64,000 bases of DNA, from the NCBI GenBank assembly GCA_032622095.1, contig CP136064.1, positions 37,622,426 to 37,686,425 of the forward strand, written 5' to 3'. The notes under the pieces are model-generated. The model had not been told where the DNA came from, ran no database searches, and was given only the letters and a program-made list of their open reading frames with translations. The stretch is from Siphonodentalium dalli. Lineage: Eukaryota > Mollusca > Scaphopoda > Gadilida > Siphonodentaliidae. Positions 11,601 to 23,060 of this stretch are shown one piece after another. The first letter of the stretch is position 1. Each line of letters starts with the position of its first letter. The position numbers and the translations under genes were made by a program.

Positions 11601-11760
11601 ATTTAAAGTCTTCACTAATAAAGATAGGGTATAATATAAATGTAACATTTTTCAATTAGTTTATGGACAACCCCCAATGTACCCATAACATTTATGGGAA
11701 AACATTATTTAATCAGTAATGGCTTCATTATAGGTTATATTTGTTAAATAATCTCTTCAG

Positions 11761-11841
11761 TGCAAAGAGCACGACAAGATCCTTGCCAATGCCATCAACT
11801 CTTTCAACAACAGCAATAGATTACAAGTCGGAATCCAGTGA
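11761..11841 (+). other. Short exon-like frame
   Basis: The acceptor AATCTCTTCAG leads into CKEHDKILANAINSFNNSN and a TGA after 26 codons. It could be an alternative last exon of the preceding unknown gene. Confidence 0.25.
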
Positions 11842-12627
11842 AATATAAATAAACCATCAATCTGGTGACACACAAAAAGGTGAGGCATATCCATGTACAG
11901 GAAACATTCAGTATACTATAATTGTAACTAGAACACTGGTCTTATAGCCATGGTCCAGTTATTTTAAAATTCCATTAAAAAGTTTGCCTAATTTTATAGA
12001 GTTAGTTTCATTGTGTAGAATTTGACGTTCATGCCAGGCATGCAGGGATGTGGCTAGAGTGTGGGTGTCCATCTTGAAATTACTGAACCCCCGCATCCTC
12101 TTGTTCAGACCAAACATCTAGGTTTGCAGGTTTTCAAAATTTCCAATTAATGGTCAGTTCCAACCATAATAATACCACAAGTAGAAAATGCTACTGGAAA
12201 TTGTAGAAAGACGTACTTACACACAGATGACAGATACCAACCATAATTATATTATAATATACAATCTATAATATAGAATTCGTTAGGAAAAGATACAACC
12301 CTTCAACCCTTTCATTACTAAATGGATTCTCCACCCGGTTATAAACGAATACATTGGATCATTCTATTATTAATATGCAGGGGTTTTCATGAAAAAAAAG
12401 CAGATGACAGATTTTAAAAGTACAGGAGTCCCATTTATTCAAGGGAAATGTGCAGATAATAAATTCAACAAACAACCTATACATGTGGTGAACTTATATC
12501 TGAACATTTCCTGTAGAGAACTGCTCATCAATTAAAGTTTAGTATAGACAGGGTTTAACATTGGATGCAAGCCTCAACACCATTATTTCTTACAATTTCA
12601 TTTATTGACTTGAATATAATTCGACAG

Positions 12628-12756
12628 AAGACGAAAAGAGTGGCAGGAGGCAGTTAAAAACAGCGAGGACTAACAAGTGAAAAAACAAATTAAAAGAGCA
12701 TCCGACAATGACAAGAGGTCAGCAGATTGTCACATTATCAAGAACCCTGCATGGTA
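12628..12756 (+). other. Exon-like segment bounded by AG and GTAGGT
   Basis: An acceptor-like CGACAG and a donor (CATG|GTAGGT) flank the segment, but every frame has a stop. One frame reads RRKEWQEAVKNSED-stop. It is probably a decayed exon of the same charged-protein series. Confidence 0.2.
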
Positions 12757-13418
12757 GGTTGGTTACTTGTTGAACTGTGCAACAATTGATTAAATGCTTT
12801 ATCAATCAAATTATCACAACCATATAACAGTAAGGAATGAAATGACAAATTAATTTCCAGAAGTTTACCCCTTTCTTTACTAAATATTCTTTCACTTGTT
12901 CCCATAGAAAATGTTCAGATAAGTTCAATAAATTATTTGTTGAACTTATTATCACAGCATTAACCACCAATGAATAGGAATCCCTCCTGAACTTGTATGA
13001 TCTGTTTGTTTGTTGTTTAATTATATTTTCTAAATATTTTCTAAATATTTGGGTAATCTGTGATCTAACCTTTCCAACTCAATGTGAAATTGAGACCCCG
13101 ATCACTTCACTGTACTGACTAATGATATGTATTTAGAAATGTATGTATAACTTATCCAACTCATATTGCAATCATTTTTTTAAACAGCAATAACTGCTAG
13201 TACTGGTGTGATTCATCTTTGAAAGAGATATATTCTTACATTACAGGTATTAATACCCATTCTGTTTGGGCGTGAGATAAAAAAAAGACTTTTGATGAAG
13301 ACTTTCAGGAATAAATCCCACTGGCTCTTACCATTCAAACTTATGCATCTCTGTTCGCTAGGCACCTCATATCATGTATCCTAGCCTCTGGAGCTATTCA
13401 ATATTATATTTACCTCAA
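12757..13418. other. AT-rich, nothing recognised
   Basis: No paired splice signals, protein motif or repeat was found. Confidence 0.4.
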
Positions 13419-13542
13419 ATAATTGCAACACAAAGTTTCTCAGTGGGAATAAGTATTTCTTGATCCTTTTTTATTTTAGTATGTTGTTTATAATGGGTTA
13501 ATAATATACTTATTCCTGCTGAGAAACATTGTGTTGCAATTA
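13419..13542. mobile_element. Foldback MITE, about 124 bp
   Basis: Arms of about 37 bp (AATTGCAACACAAAGTTTCT and, inverted, AGAAACATTGTGTTGCAATT) flank a 50-bp centre. A partial copy in which the centre is inverted relative to the left arm lies at about 13752-13850. Confidence 0.7.
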
Positions 13543-14387
13543 GTTAAAGATGGACTATCTCTTCGTAAACAAGTAGTATAATTATATACTAATATAGCTA
13601 CTGGGGTATAAAATATTAGATATGAATCGAAGATCCCTGTCCGGGAAATGCTTCTATCGATTAATATTCGATTATATTTAGAATATTTTCTGTTCTAAAA
13701 ACGTGTGGTTGTTTATCTAATGAACAATATAATCCAGTGCATTTATGGTTTCACCTCAAACTAATTGCATCACAAAGTTGTTCAGTGGGAATATTGACAT
13801 TAAACCCATCACAAACAACATACCAAAAATAAAAATGAATCAAGAAAGGCAAAATTGATGAATTTTGTGAAATAAATTTGTCAAAATTTGGTAATATACT
13901 TAATTTATGGCTTTTCAAGAATGTTTATAAAAATCTTTATTTCACAAGGCCTTCCATTTGTATATGCATGTTGTAGAGTACACAGTCCTGATTACAGAGC
14001 AGAAAACCTTTCCCAGATACGTTGGGTATTTTTCAAGTTAAGTGCCTCGAAAATTGGGAGTTTATTTAATTTCAGTGCCTCAATTTATCAAAATTAGCTA
14101 AAATCCATTTTTTATTGTCTAGTATTTTAAAAACTGAAGAAAAATTAAGGGATTTCTTGTTTTAGTAATTTCCTCTCTAGTTTGTGCACAACTTTTTTTT
14201 CTTTATGCATCTATGATAAAGAAGACAAAAAATATTGTGTGTTCCATTGTAGACATAGCCAAATTTCCGTTTATAATAATTGTCTATTTCAGTTTTCTTT
14301 AGTTTTAAAATACTAGACCATAAAATATGGAAATAAAACCAATAATTATCTGATATGAGCATTGTTATATGAAGAGATAATCAATAT

Positions 14388-14549
14388 TTAATACACATTA
14401 CAATTTCTTGTGCTTTCTGCGTTGAGTATGTAAGCCTCCATCTTCCTCTCAGTCGGTACGTTAATGCCAAAATCCGACAAAGCAATTCTTGTTTTTTTCA
14501 CCGTCTTGACAGTTGCATATGATAGTAGCTCCTGGCACTTATTTTGAAT
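14388..14549 (-). CDS. Exon-like frame, unknown
   Basis: The minus-strand acceptor TTACAATACTTTCAG precedes 53 open codons starting IQNKCQELLSYATVKTVKKT and containing LSDFGINVPTERKMEAYI, then TAA. The composition looks coding. No family is recognised and no partner exon was found. Confidence 0.3.
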   Translation of the reverse strand: MQNKCQELLSYATVKTVKKTRIALSDFGINVPTERKMEAYILNAESTRNCNVY

Positions 14550-15028
14550 CTGAAAGTATTGTAACACAGATATGATCTCACAATATTTATATTTACAGTC
14601 ATACATGTACTCGCGCCCTGGAACTTGAATGCTGGACGTTTCATTTGTTGAAATCGGCCCATGTGAAATTGCGTGCAAGCCTTAACCTTTTCCATAATAA
14701 AAATAGGATAGGGAGATCTAGCTATATGTTATATTGGCCTTTCTAACAAACTATGAAATGTTAAAATCTCTATTAAAAAAAGAACTTTTGGGAAATTAAA
14801 TAAAACTATTATAGAGAAATAAATGTAAAAAATCTAGTTACTAGTACGTACTGGCAAATGATTTTTAAATCGAGCATACTCTATGACCTGAGTTTGTAAA
14901 TACCAGTAATGGCAGTGTCATTTTATATTTTGTCTCTTCTGTTTATTATCATTGTCTTCAAACATTTCATTTGGAATATTGATTTTATATTAAAACATAT
15001 TCAACTGGACATTTTGACTCATTATACT

Positions 15029-15478
15029 TTAAAGGTACTCAATCCGATCAGACGGTCCCCATATCATCAAGATACAACATTTCTTCAAAATACGCTTTAG
15101 TTATCATAATCGATTTATTGCAACGAAATAATGCTAACAACTGTTTACTATGGTATCAAATTTCCCAAAACTTGTTATGTATCAACATTTTGTTCAACAA
15201 AATATGGCCATATTATCACTTAAGTATCTCGAAATTTTGCCGTATTACCACTTGATTTTAGAGTTATCCATCTTCATCTGCAATTTTGTCCGTTTGACCA
15301 CATGTTTCTGAGCCACATATTATTACACATCTCGAGAAATAACAAACTTCAAAAATCGATATCTGATCATCATCTGACCTTTGATGGGTGAGTTCCTTGA
15401 CTCGAATCAAATATTTTTTAACTCTGAAGCCAAAGTAATAGTATTTTAGGAGTGTCTGATCAGATTGAGTACATTTAA
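15029..15478. mobile_element. TTAA-flanked MITE, family 2
   Basis: The termini AGGTACTCAATCCGATCAG and, inverted, CTGATCAGATTGAGTACAT are each flanked by TTAA (15029-15032 and 15475-15478). A TTAA duplication is known for piggyBac and Kolobok superfamilies. The 450-bp interior has no coding region. A second, 3'-truncated copy starts at 49876. Confidence 0.7.
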
Positions 15479-15715
15479 GATGGTCGATTTGACTCATCTG
15501 AACAATTTTATATCCCGGAAACTATATATATATAAGTGTTGGTTGGTTATAATCAGATAACATATATGACCTGTATGATTTAATCATGCAAAGAGTAAAA
15601 TACAAGATGGCCATTGGCAGCCATGTATTTTTGTCGAATGACCCCAAAATAACAATTCATATACAATAGCTCAATGATATCTTTTTCCATGTAGAGGAGC
15701 TTCAGTTGAACACTA

Positions 15716-15832
15716 GTGGTGAATGGTCCATGTATTGAGGGACTGAATATTATAACAATTAATAAATTGAGCTATTATTTATTTATTAATTGTTATAATA
15801 TTCGGTCCCTCAATACATGGACCATTCACCAC
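15716..15832. repeat. Perfect-arm foldback, 52-bp arms
   Basis: GTGGTGAATGGTCCATGTAT reads outward from both ends. The arms match over about 52 bp with one mismatch around an AT-rich centre, and weaker inverted similarity extends to about 15688 and 15860. Confidence 0.85.
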
Positions 15833-16318
15833 TTTCCCACTGAACCTCAGGTGGAACATGGCGCCCCATCACCTCTACCCCCCACACACCGATAGTCACT
15901 TTTTATCGATAACTTAACATGGTATTCAAAACTATGGCAACTAATATCTTCAATTTGTCACAACCTGCAACAGAAATGCATTGATTAAAAAAAGCGGTAG
16001 TTTTATTTATGAGCAGTTCATCGGTGTTCAAAATTGGTCATGGCAATAAGCAATGTGTTGGAAATGCCGTGGCAACATGTGGAATCTAACATGCCACAGC
16101 ATTAAATTTGCCGTGGGATATTTTTCCTATTTCGAGGGCTGAGTTCATACTGACAATTGAATAATCAAAGAATTTGGCAGCACTTATTTGACATTGTATT
16201 CTCTTAAATATGCGAGGCTTCCTATGGGAAACTCACAAATATAAAAGAATGCATTGGCAGTCGTGGACTGGTTCATAATAGGCACTTGAGTTATGTAATT
16301 TAAGTTGCCAATTGGGCC

Positions 16319-17283
16319 CAGTGTTCGCGCTGGACCGAAAAAAACTTTAGCCAAAAGTTTAGCCAAATGAAAATTTTATTAGCCAAATGAAAAAAATGTT
16401 TTTTGGCCAAATTAAAAAAAAATTTGGCCAAATTAAAATCATCGTTTTCTGGTCGGGATTGTCCTTAATTTTTGTTTTGTTTTATATCAATATCTTTTTT
16501 TAAATCATTAAATATTTATCCTTGCGAAAATATCTAAGTGACATCTGGAAACTAATAACTTAATATTGTTACGCAATGATCAAATTACAATCTGTCATAA
16601 AAGCATGCATATTATTTTGACTGTATCGATATTGAGGACAAATAGCCACAAAATATCTGTCGTGATTCACATTTGGCTGATTAAGCTATTGTCTTACACT
16701 TGGTGCTCATAAACCTCGACGGTCATAAATACAATGTCATCATAAACATGCATTGTGCAGAGGCCCCGTGAGTGACCAGACAGACAATGGGGGATTAGGG
16801 GATTAAATGTAAAATAATAACCTTTTGCTGTTTCGTGCAGAGTGACGTTATCTTTCTCCAGATTAAAACACTAAATATGATTGCATATCACTTTGTGATC
16901 GCTTGGTTGATAGAGTTGTCGATCGGCTTTCCCTTTGTACTGTCCGCGATCGGGTTTCCCTTTGTACAGTCGGCGATATATTCCCACTTTCGTTGTTTTC
17001 GGACTAGATCGTTCACATCACTAAATGTTAGAGCTTACCTTTTGCTGCTACGGAACGGTATTTCATAAGTACGAAAATAATGAAATACTTTCGTCACCTA
17101 TCTTCGTCTTGAATGTCGATCTATTGAGCGCTTTTATTAATTAGCTTTCTGACTCCATGCTTTCAGTCTCCATTTGGGGTCAAAAAAAGTTTAGCCAAAA
17201 GTTTAGCCAAATGAAATTTTTATTAGCCAAATTCGAAAAAGATTAGCCATTGGCTAATTTGGCTACCGACAGCGCGAACACTG
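16319..17283. mobile_element. Non-autonomous hAT element, 965 bp
   Basis: The ends are CAGTGTTCGCGCTG and its reverse complement CAGCGCGAACACTG. Both flanks carry the same 8 bases, ATTGGGCC, at 16311-16318 and 17284-17291. An 8-bp duplication with CAGTG-type termini is diagnostic for hAT. Near both ends a direct copy of a roughly 60-bp block (TTTAGCCAAAAGTTTAGCC, then AAATGAAAATTTTATTAGCC or a close variant) occurs in the same orientation. A 27-bp unit (ATCGGCTTTCCCTTTGTAC) is tandemly repeated near 16921-16975. No transposase is present. Confidence 0.88.
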
Positions 17284-17290
17284 ATTGGGC

Positions 17291-18690
17291 CGCTATTAAT
17301 ATCTATGACACTTTGCCCATTCCCAACCTAATATAATTAATTTGGGTAGGTAGGTAATCTAATATATCTTTTTTCTTCATTTTCGACAAGATACTCTAAC
17401 ATCGGCTAAAATTGGTACATGTTTTCAAGCTTGATTTCAGTTCAGGAACATCTCAATCTGCCAATCTGATCAATACTTGGCCATTTAATTTTGAAAAGAA
17501 TTTTTTTTTTGAAGCAATGAACACTAATACTTAGCCAGCACATCCATTCTTATATAAATCCCACGAACAATATTTATCATCAATACATATTGTTATTTTA
17601 CAACTGTATTTACAAGAGTAATAATAGATCTCATAGAAACTGATAACATTGATAATAATTGCATACATTTTTTGAATTTTGTTATTTTTGGCTGAAAAAT
17701 ATTATAACAAATGTTATCTCGATATATATACAATTTCCAGTAGGGGGCTTTTTATTGGGTAGGTACAAAAAAAAAATACACTTAAATGTGGACTTGCACA
17801 ATATGGTAACTAGTACCTGATGGTATAGGATACTTGTGCTGGTATATTTGTCTAGATGAGATCTTTCTTTAAAGATACGGGTGCCCTTCGCTGTGGGTAT
17901 AGCTGTTAAAATAGTAACATCCACTAAAATTGACATAAACGTTACAGAACCGTTTATTGATAGACAAACACTACGAACTACCTGATCGTCCAATTAAAAT
18001 GTTCTGTTGCGCTGTAGTATTTTCTCCTAACCTATATATGGTAATACACACCAAATAAGGAATTTACTATGAGTAGTTTTGTAAGTTGTAGATGCACCAA
18101 ATTAGGGGTTCTAATGAACAATCGACGAATAATGCGCGCGAATCTAAATTATCATAATTTGATAAATGTTATTTCTAAATTATTACTAGTACAAGCAGTG
18201 CAATAAGTTATATGTTTTCTAACGTTCTTCATACTGTCCCACATCGCATGTCAAATAATTCGTAAATAATATTGAACTTTTCCAGCGAGATGGAGACAAC
18301 ACATACTTTTAAATTACTAGTACCTCTCCGGAATAGCATGCATGATAAAAATAGATTCATGGATTTCCCAGACAATAATGGGTGTGATAAAATTGGGAAG
18401 CAAATTAGATCATGCCATGAATCTCTACTCTGGCTAACACCTGTAGTAGAGATTTGTGCCATGGTATATTGGAATGGTCTGTTTTTCATTTCTAGGGCAC
18501 AGTTGGACACTTCCTTCCAACTAAAAGTCTAAAACCCTCTATCCACGTCTCTGAAGACAGTTTTCAATTGCGACTTCGCATGCTACATTTAATTAAGATT
18601 GTAAACACCTTCCAATAACATAAGGCTCTATGAGCATTCTGCAGCTCTTGAACAGCCCATACAAATTAGAATGTATGATTAATTTGAAGG
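17291..18690. other. AT-rich intergenic stretch with a fragment of TTAA MITE family 1
   Basis: About 17868-17945 resembles the end of the family-1 MITE as found at 36990-37030 (TTAAAGATACGGG, GTGGGTAT, GCTGTTAAAATA, GACATAAAC). Nothing else is recognised. Confidence 0.4.
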
Positions 18691-18694
18691 CCGT

Positions 18695-18763
18695 GGCTAC
18701 AGTTACGGGACTGTAACCGGAAGTTATGAAAATAATTATTGATACAGTCCCGTAACTGTAGCC
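18695..18763. mobile_element. 69-bp palindromic MITE, copy 1
   Basis: GGCTACAGTTACGGGACTGT at the left faces its reverse complement at the right. The inner part carries AACCGGAAGTTATGAAAATA. A second copy in opposite orientation lies at 31274-31342, and the two loci also share about 25 bp of flank (GAGTCGCGTTATTGTTACAT). Confidence 0.8.
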
Positions 18764-18769
18764 TCAGAG

Positions 18770-19062
18770 TCGCGTTATTGTTACATTGCCAGTGTGCTTC
18801 CGGTTTCGCTTTTTCTAGTTTCAAAAAACGTCAAACTTGCACGCGGCCGTCGTGACGTAGTTTCACCACGAGCTCGCGCATGGCATTACTAAGTCTTGCT
18901 ACTACGTCGCGTGACAGCAGGTGCCCGATTCAGACCTCGTGGCTCACTCTTTATGGCTGTGCGTTCGATGTCAACTTGTTTTGTAAGTTGATGTTATATT
19001 CGGGAGGTTCTTGATGGCGATGAAGTAAATCAACATGGCTACGGAAAGAGAATGTAGAAAAG
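18770..19062 (+). promoter_or_regulatory. CpG-containing region with a possible first exon
   Basis: This stretch is richer in CG than its surroundings (ACGCGGCCGTCGTGACG, GAGCTCGCGC). At 19035 an ATG opens MATERECRK, followed by a GTATAG donor-like site at 19063. It could be a promoter and first exon of a plus-strand gene whose later exons I cannot identify. Confidence 0.25.
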
Positions 19063-19807
19063 GTATAGTCGTTTCTCAAGTATAAATGCAATTGCTTTAT
19101 GATTATTTCAACTATTTATTTTCAAATTTTAGTAGAAATTTGTATGAATTGAATTTTGTGCCCTCCGGTTTTAATTTTTTTTCATTGGTTTAACTTTAAA
19201 TAAACTGCCCACCAGTCCATACATGCAGAGTTGTTTTTCTCCAAAACAATTAAATATTCTTTGTTAAATTCGTCACGTCACTTTTGTCAAAATTTCCTGG
19301 TATTTCAAAATGGTTTGGTAGAGCTATGTTCACATTTAATATAATAACTAATTATCAACCCTCTAATAATATTTCAGGCACTCGAGGCTGAAATAATTCA
19401 AATAACATTGCTTTCGTAACGCCTTGTTCCAAAGACATGGTATGTATTCTATGACCACCTCAGTATGATTGTTCATTATTTAATGTCAAGTTGGCAATTA
19501 CGACTTCCCCGTCGTCGCCCAATTTTTGAGTTTTTTTCAAAGAAATATAACTCTAATATTCCCGTTATTTGGTAAAATATTACCTTTACTAAATAACGGG
19601 CACACCAAAAGAGAGACACGTTTCAAGAACACTATAGCAAAAAACACTGGTAGGGTGTGTGTGCTTGGGGGAGGTTGGCGCACATTAAACAAACTTCAGC
19701 CCAAAATTTACTCGACTGGGAAGTCGTGTGAGATTGCTGTCAAGTTTTGGTACAGTTGATAGCAAGCTGACTAAGCTGACAGTGCAAATAATTTAATGTT
19801 AAAATTA
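19063..19807. other. Intergenic, nothing recognised
   Basis: No exon with paired signals and no repeat was found. Confidence 0.35.
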
Positions 19808-20498
19808 TTGGAGATACTATTTACCGAGAACAAGTCCAAAAAATAATCTTCCAAGTATAGTGTACCCGGTATATAACAATTTTAAGTGAATATTATACCA
19901 TGCTTGACCTTTTAAATAATATATGTAGTTATGATGGGTACCAATCTATCAAGAACTTGAAACACAGCCGCCGTGTTCTTGGTTGGCGGTAACACAAGGC
20001 ATGAGCCGTGCAGGCTAGGTGTTAATTAACTAAGAACTAGCTACACGGTGGATCTGATCAAAATCCATTAAGTTTTGTATACAAATAGGTGATTCTTCTG
20101 AAATCAGCAAGTGAAAGTGAATCAAACATTTATGAGAAGGCGCATAGAAGCTGATAACCTAATGCAAAAAAGACTATATAACCAATTTCGGCCATTTCGA
20201 CTAAAATACTTGATGCTCGAAGCAAAATAAAAACATACCAAAATGTTGGACAAATAGCAATTGCAAGTCCACGTACAACATCAATATGATATATCTTATA
20301 GTTGATCATTTACAATGTATAAACGTCTAGGGCCGACAGTGGTCCATTCACATATTTTATCACCCTACGGTGGACGAAACCGCTGTATATAAATATGATG
20401 GTATAATATTCACTTAATATTGATATACACGCTATAATTGAAGATTATTGTGACTTTATTATTAATTTTAGACATGTTCTCGGTAAATAGTATCACCA
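19808..20498. mobile_element. Long-TIR element of about 690 bp
   Basis: GAGATACTATTTACCGAGAA at the left matches the reverse complement of the right end (TTCTCGGTAAATAGTATCAC) apart from one base. Inverted similarity continues inward through ATAATCTTC and AGTGAATATTATACCAT over roughly 90-100 bp. No target duplication is obvious and there is no coding region. Confidence 0.65.
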
Positions 20499-20819
20499 AA
20501 AGTTGTGATAGATACATACAAGTAACATAAACACAGTTTAATATATAAACTAACAATTATAATGCAGTGTTAAAATATATAGGGATGCATTCTAAAATAA
20601 CAGAAATGATAATGGACATGCATGTATATATTTACATGATATACTAGTATTATAACAAATATCTGTTGTGTTGAACAATTCTGTTACTATTAAATTTAAC
20701 AGTGACAAATAAATATTAGTAATCATTTCAATGAAGTTCATGTGTTATCTATTGCTGATTTTCAGAATGCATTGAATTGATATAAATTAATAAACAAAAA
20801 CTGGTAACTCTCATTAAAT

Positions 20820-21146
20820 GGGTACTGTACACTAAATCCGGCCATTTATGGGATCATCTCCTATTATACTCAACAGGATATATACAACAAATGAATGAAT
20901 TTGAGCCATGGATTAGTGCAAAATACACTCAGTCTCACTTACTTTATGAATGATGTAAAACAAAATGGTAATTATAATGAAAATGAATTTATGACTGGAG
21001 TCATCGTTCATAGATCACATTAGTGTATTTTGCACTAATCCATGGCTCTAATTCATTCATTTGTTGCATATATTGACTATATTCTGTTGAATATAAAAGC
21101 AGAGGTCCCACAAATGGCCATTTTCGTACACCTTTAAAGTACATAG
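20820..21146. repeat. Inverted duplication of an exon-like segment
   Basis: Two arms of about 110 bp face each other around a spacer of about 100 bp. On the plus strand the left arm can be read LLLYSTGYIQQMNEFEPWIS; on the minus strand the right arm reads LLLYSTEYSQYMQQMNELE followed by PWISAKYTNVIYER. The peptide similarity is preserved in both copies, which suggests that a coding exon was duplicated in inverted orientation, or that a foldback element carries it. Confidence 0.65.
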
Positions 21147-22151
21147 ATGTAATTTCATAGATTTCATGAAATATGGTAGATGATGATATTATTTTACAGC
21201 TGTACATGTACATACAGTATTAGATTTTGCTCTAATAGTTTTGGGCAATTCTGAATTTGATAGATGTTTTTAGTCCCTGCTCGGAAGATTGGTATGCTAC
21301 TTCGGTGGTCCATTACTTGGCACCAACCTACTTGCCTACGTTCCATAATTATGTTGATTGCATATGATGCATTATTCATCAAAATAAATGTGACAATTTA
21401 CATCTAGATTTTAGATTTTGTGGAGAATTATGTTTCATATGGCAGATTGGTGGGAACGATATGCATTCGCAGGTACTGAAGATTGAGGGATGTAAATTGC
21501 AATATTCGTCTAGGTTTTATCACGAGGGGTGCTACAACATGTCAACCGGGAACGAAATTAGATTCAAGAAATGTTAACAGTTGAAAATTCAATGCCTATT
21601 CATGGAACGACATGCCTGCAAAGAATTTGAAGTTAAACACACCCCACAGCTCACACAAATCCGAGTGATGAGGCTCTGTATATAATAATAATATATATAG
21701 GTCTGTCCCTTCCAGATGTCATGTCCTAGCAATCAATAAGAGCAATATTATACTTTAGCTGTCTATATATAACTACAAAGTATAATGGTTAATTAATTTT
21801 ATGTTCCTGAAGCATCAATTGTCACATTTTTTCATAATGCATTTGATTAATTATTGGCACCATTGTTTCAAAGGGTGTCCATGGTGAAATTTCAGATACT
21901 AAGCATAAACGTAATTAACCATGGCTTCAGAAAAAATAAATTGATAGATATTCATGATTGCAAACTCTCACGTGCCTAATAATAGTGATGTGTGGGGATT
22001 AGGCTGAGTACGTATTTTTAATTGTGATGGCTATTTCAATATACTAGTATGTCTCAATGCCAAATAATAGTGAATCGTTGGTAATTAATAACTAACGACA
22101 CTGTTATCGGGCACCTGAGAGTAATGTCTGTAATCGCTAACAAATTTCACT

Positions 22152-22374
22152 TCACATAAAACAGAAACGACAGAACCAGTTATCAGCCTTTGGCTCTTTG
22201 GGTAGACCTACACACTCCAAGTCATACCACTTCAGGCAGCGGTCACAACAGACCGATTTCTCCATCACGGACCTGCAAATACCGCAGAGCCATGTAACGT
22301 TGGTGGACAGATTCTTCACCTTCTCTGTGAGTGCAGCCCATGCCTCACAAGAACAATAGTTTTTTTTATAATGG
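22152..22374 (-). CDS. Last exon: PHD zinc finger
   Basis: After a minus-strand AG (CTCTAG) the frame reads KKNYCSCEAWAALTEK, then WLCGICRSVMEKSVCCDRC, LKWYDLECVGL and NWFCRFCFM-stop. The spacing C-x2-C, C-x2-C, x-C, C-x2-C fits a PHD finger, a module that usually reads histone H3 tails. The usual His of the fifth ligand position is replaced (WYDLEC), so binding could be altered. The frame is fully open across an eight-A run. Confidence 0.65.
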
Positions 22375-22562
22375 CTAGAGCATACATATAGTGGACCTGG
22401 ACCATGACCCAGTTATGCGGCATATACATAAACAGGAGTACCGAGCAATAATACAAATGTGTGTGGGGCGTTAACTTAATTGAGTGGGCGCTGTTGTCTC
22501 ATGGGCTATATATAGGAGGAATCGCCGTGAGATTTCGTGTGCATTTATAGTGGTAAATGTTT

Positions 22563-22921
22563 TTGTCAATACCGTGGGGCAGGTTTTTGGGTGCGTCTAA
22601 AATTCACCGAGTACGATATCATATCGGAGAAATGATCACCTCAGAAAAAAACATCGAGTTGTCATCGCGGGATGATTTCAGATTTTCTGACATTTAAATC
22701 TAAGATTCTGCTTCTAAATCTGATAAAATGTATTAAAACTTAGAAATAATTAGTATTTATTCAGTTTATTATGAAATAATAGCACAAATATGAGCGGGTT
22801 TTGCAACTTCCGTTTAATCTGTAATGCATATCTCAGAAATGGTTGACGTTAGAAGGCCATTAGTGAAAGAGCCGACACTTTGTACCTACTTCGTAGCCAA
22901 CCTGCCCCACGGTATTGACAA
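22563..22921. mobile_element. 359-bp MITE
   Basis: TTGTCAATACCGTGGGGCAG and its reverse complement form the ends. A 13-bp direct repeat, CATTTATAGTGGT, occurs outside each end but at different distances. The element lies in the region between the PHD exon and the SWIM exon. Confidence 0.75.
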
Positions 22922-22994
22922 CATATGCCAACCATTTATAGTGGTCCAATTGTAGTTTTATCTGACTCAGGCTCCGCTCAATTATCTATTTCAG

Positions 22995-23060
22995 AAAGAA
23001 GCTAAAATAATGTCGGAACCAGAAGAAATAGAGCCCGATCTAGATGAATCGTTGTGTTAA
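22995..23060 (+). other. Possible small terminal exon on the plus strand
   Basis: CTATTTCAG is followed by 21 open codons (KEAKIMSEPEEIEPDLDESL) and TAA. It is acidic and short; no partner exon is known. Confidence 0.25.

Noticed and set aside
13411-13850. Possible solo LTR pair around 13.4-13.8 kb
   Set aside because: The two similar blocks are inverted and rearranged foldback copies, without TG...CA ends, primer-binding site or polypurine tract.
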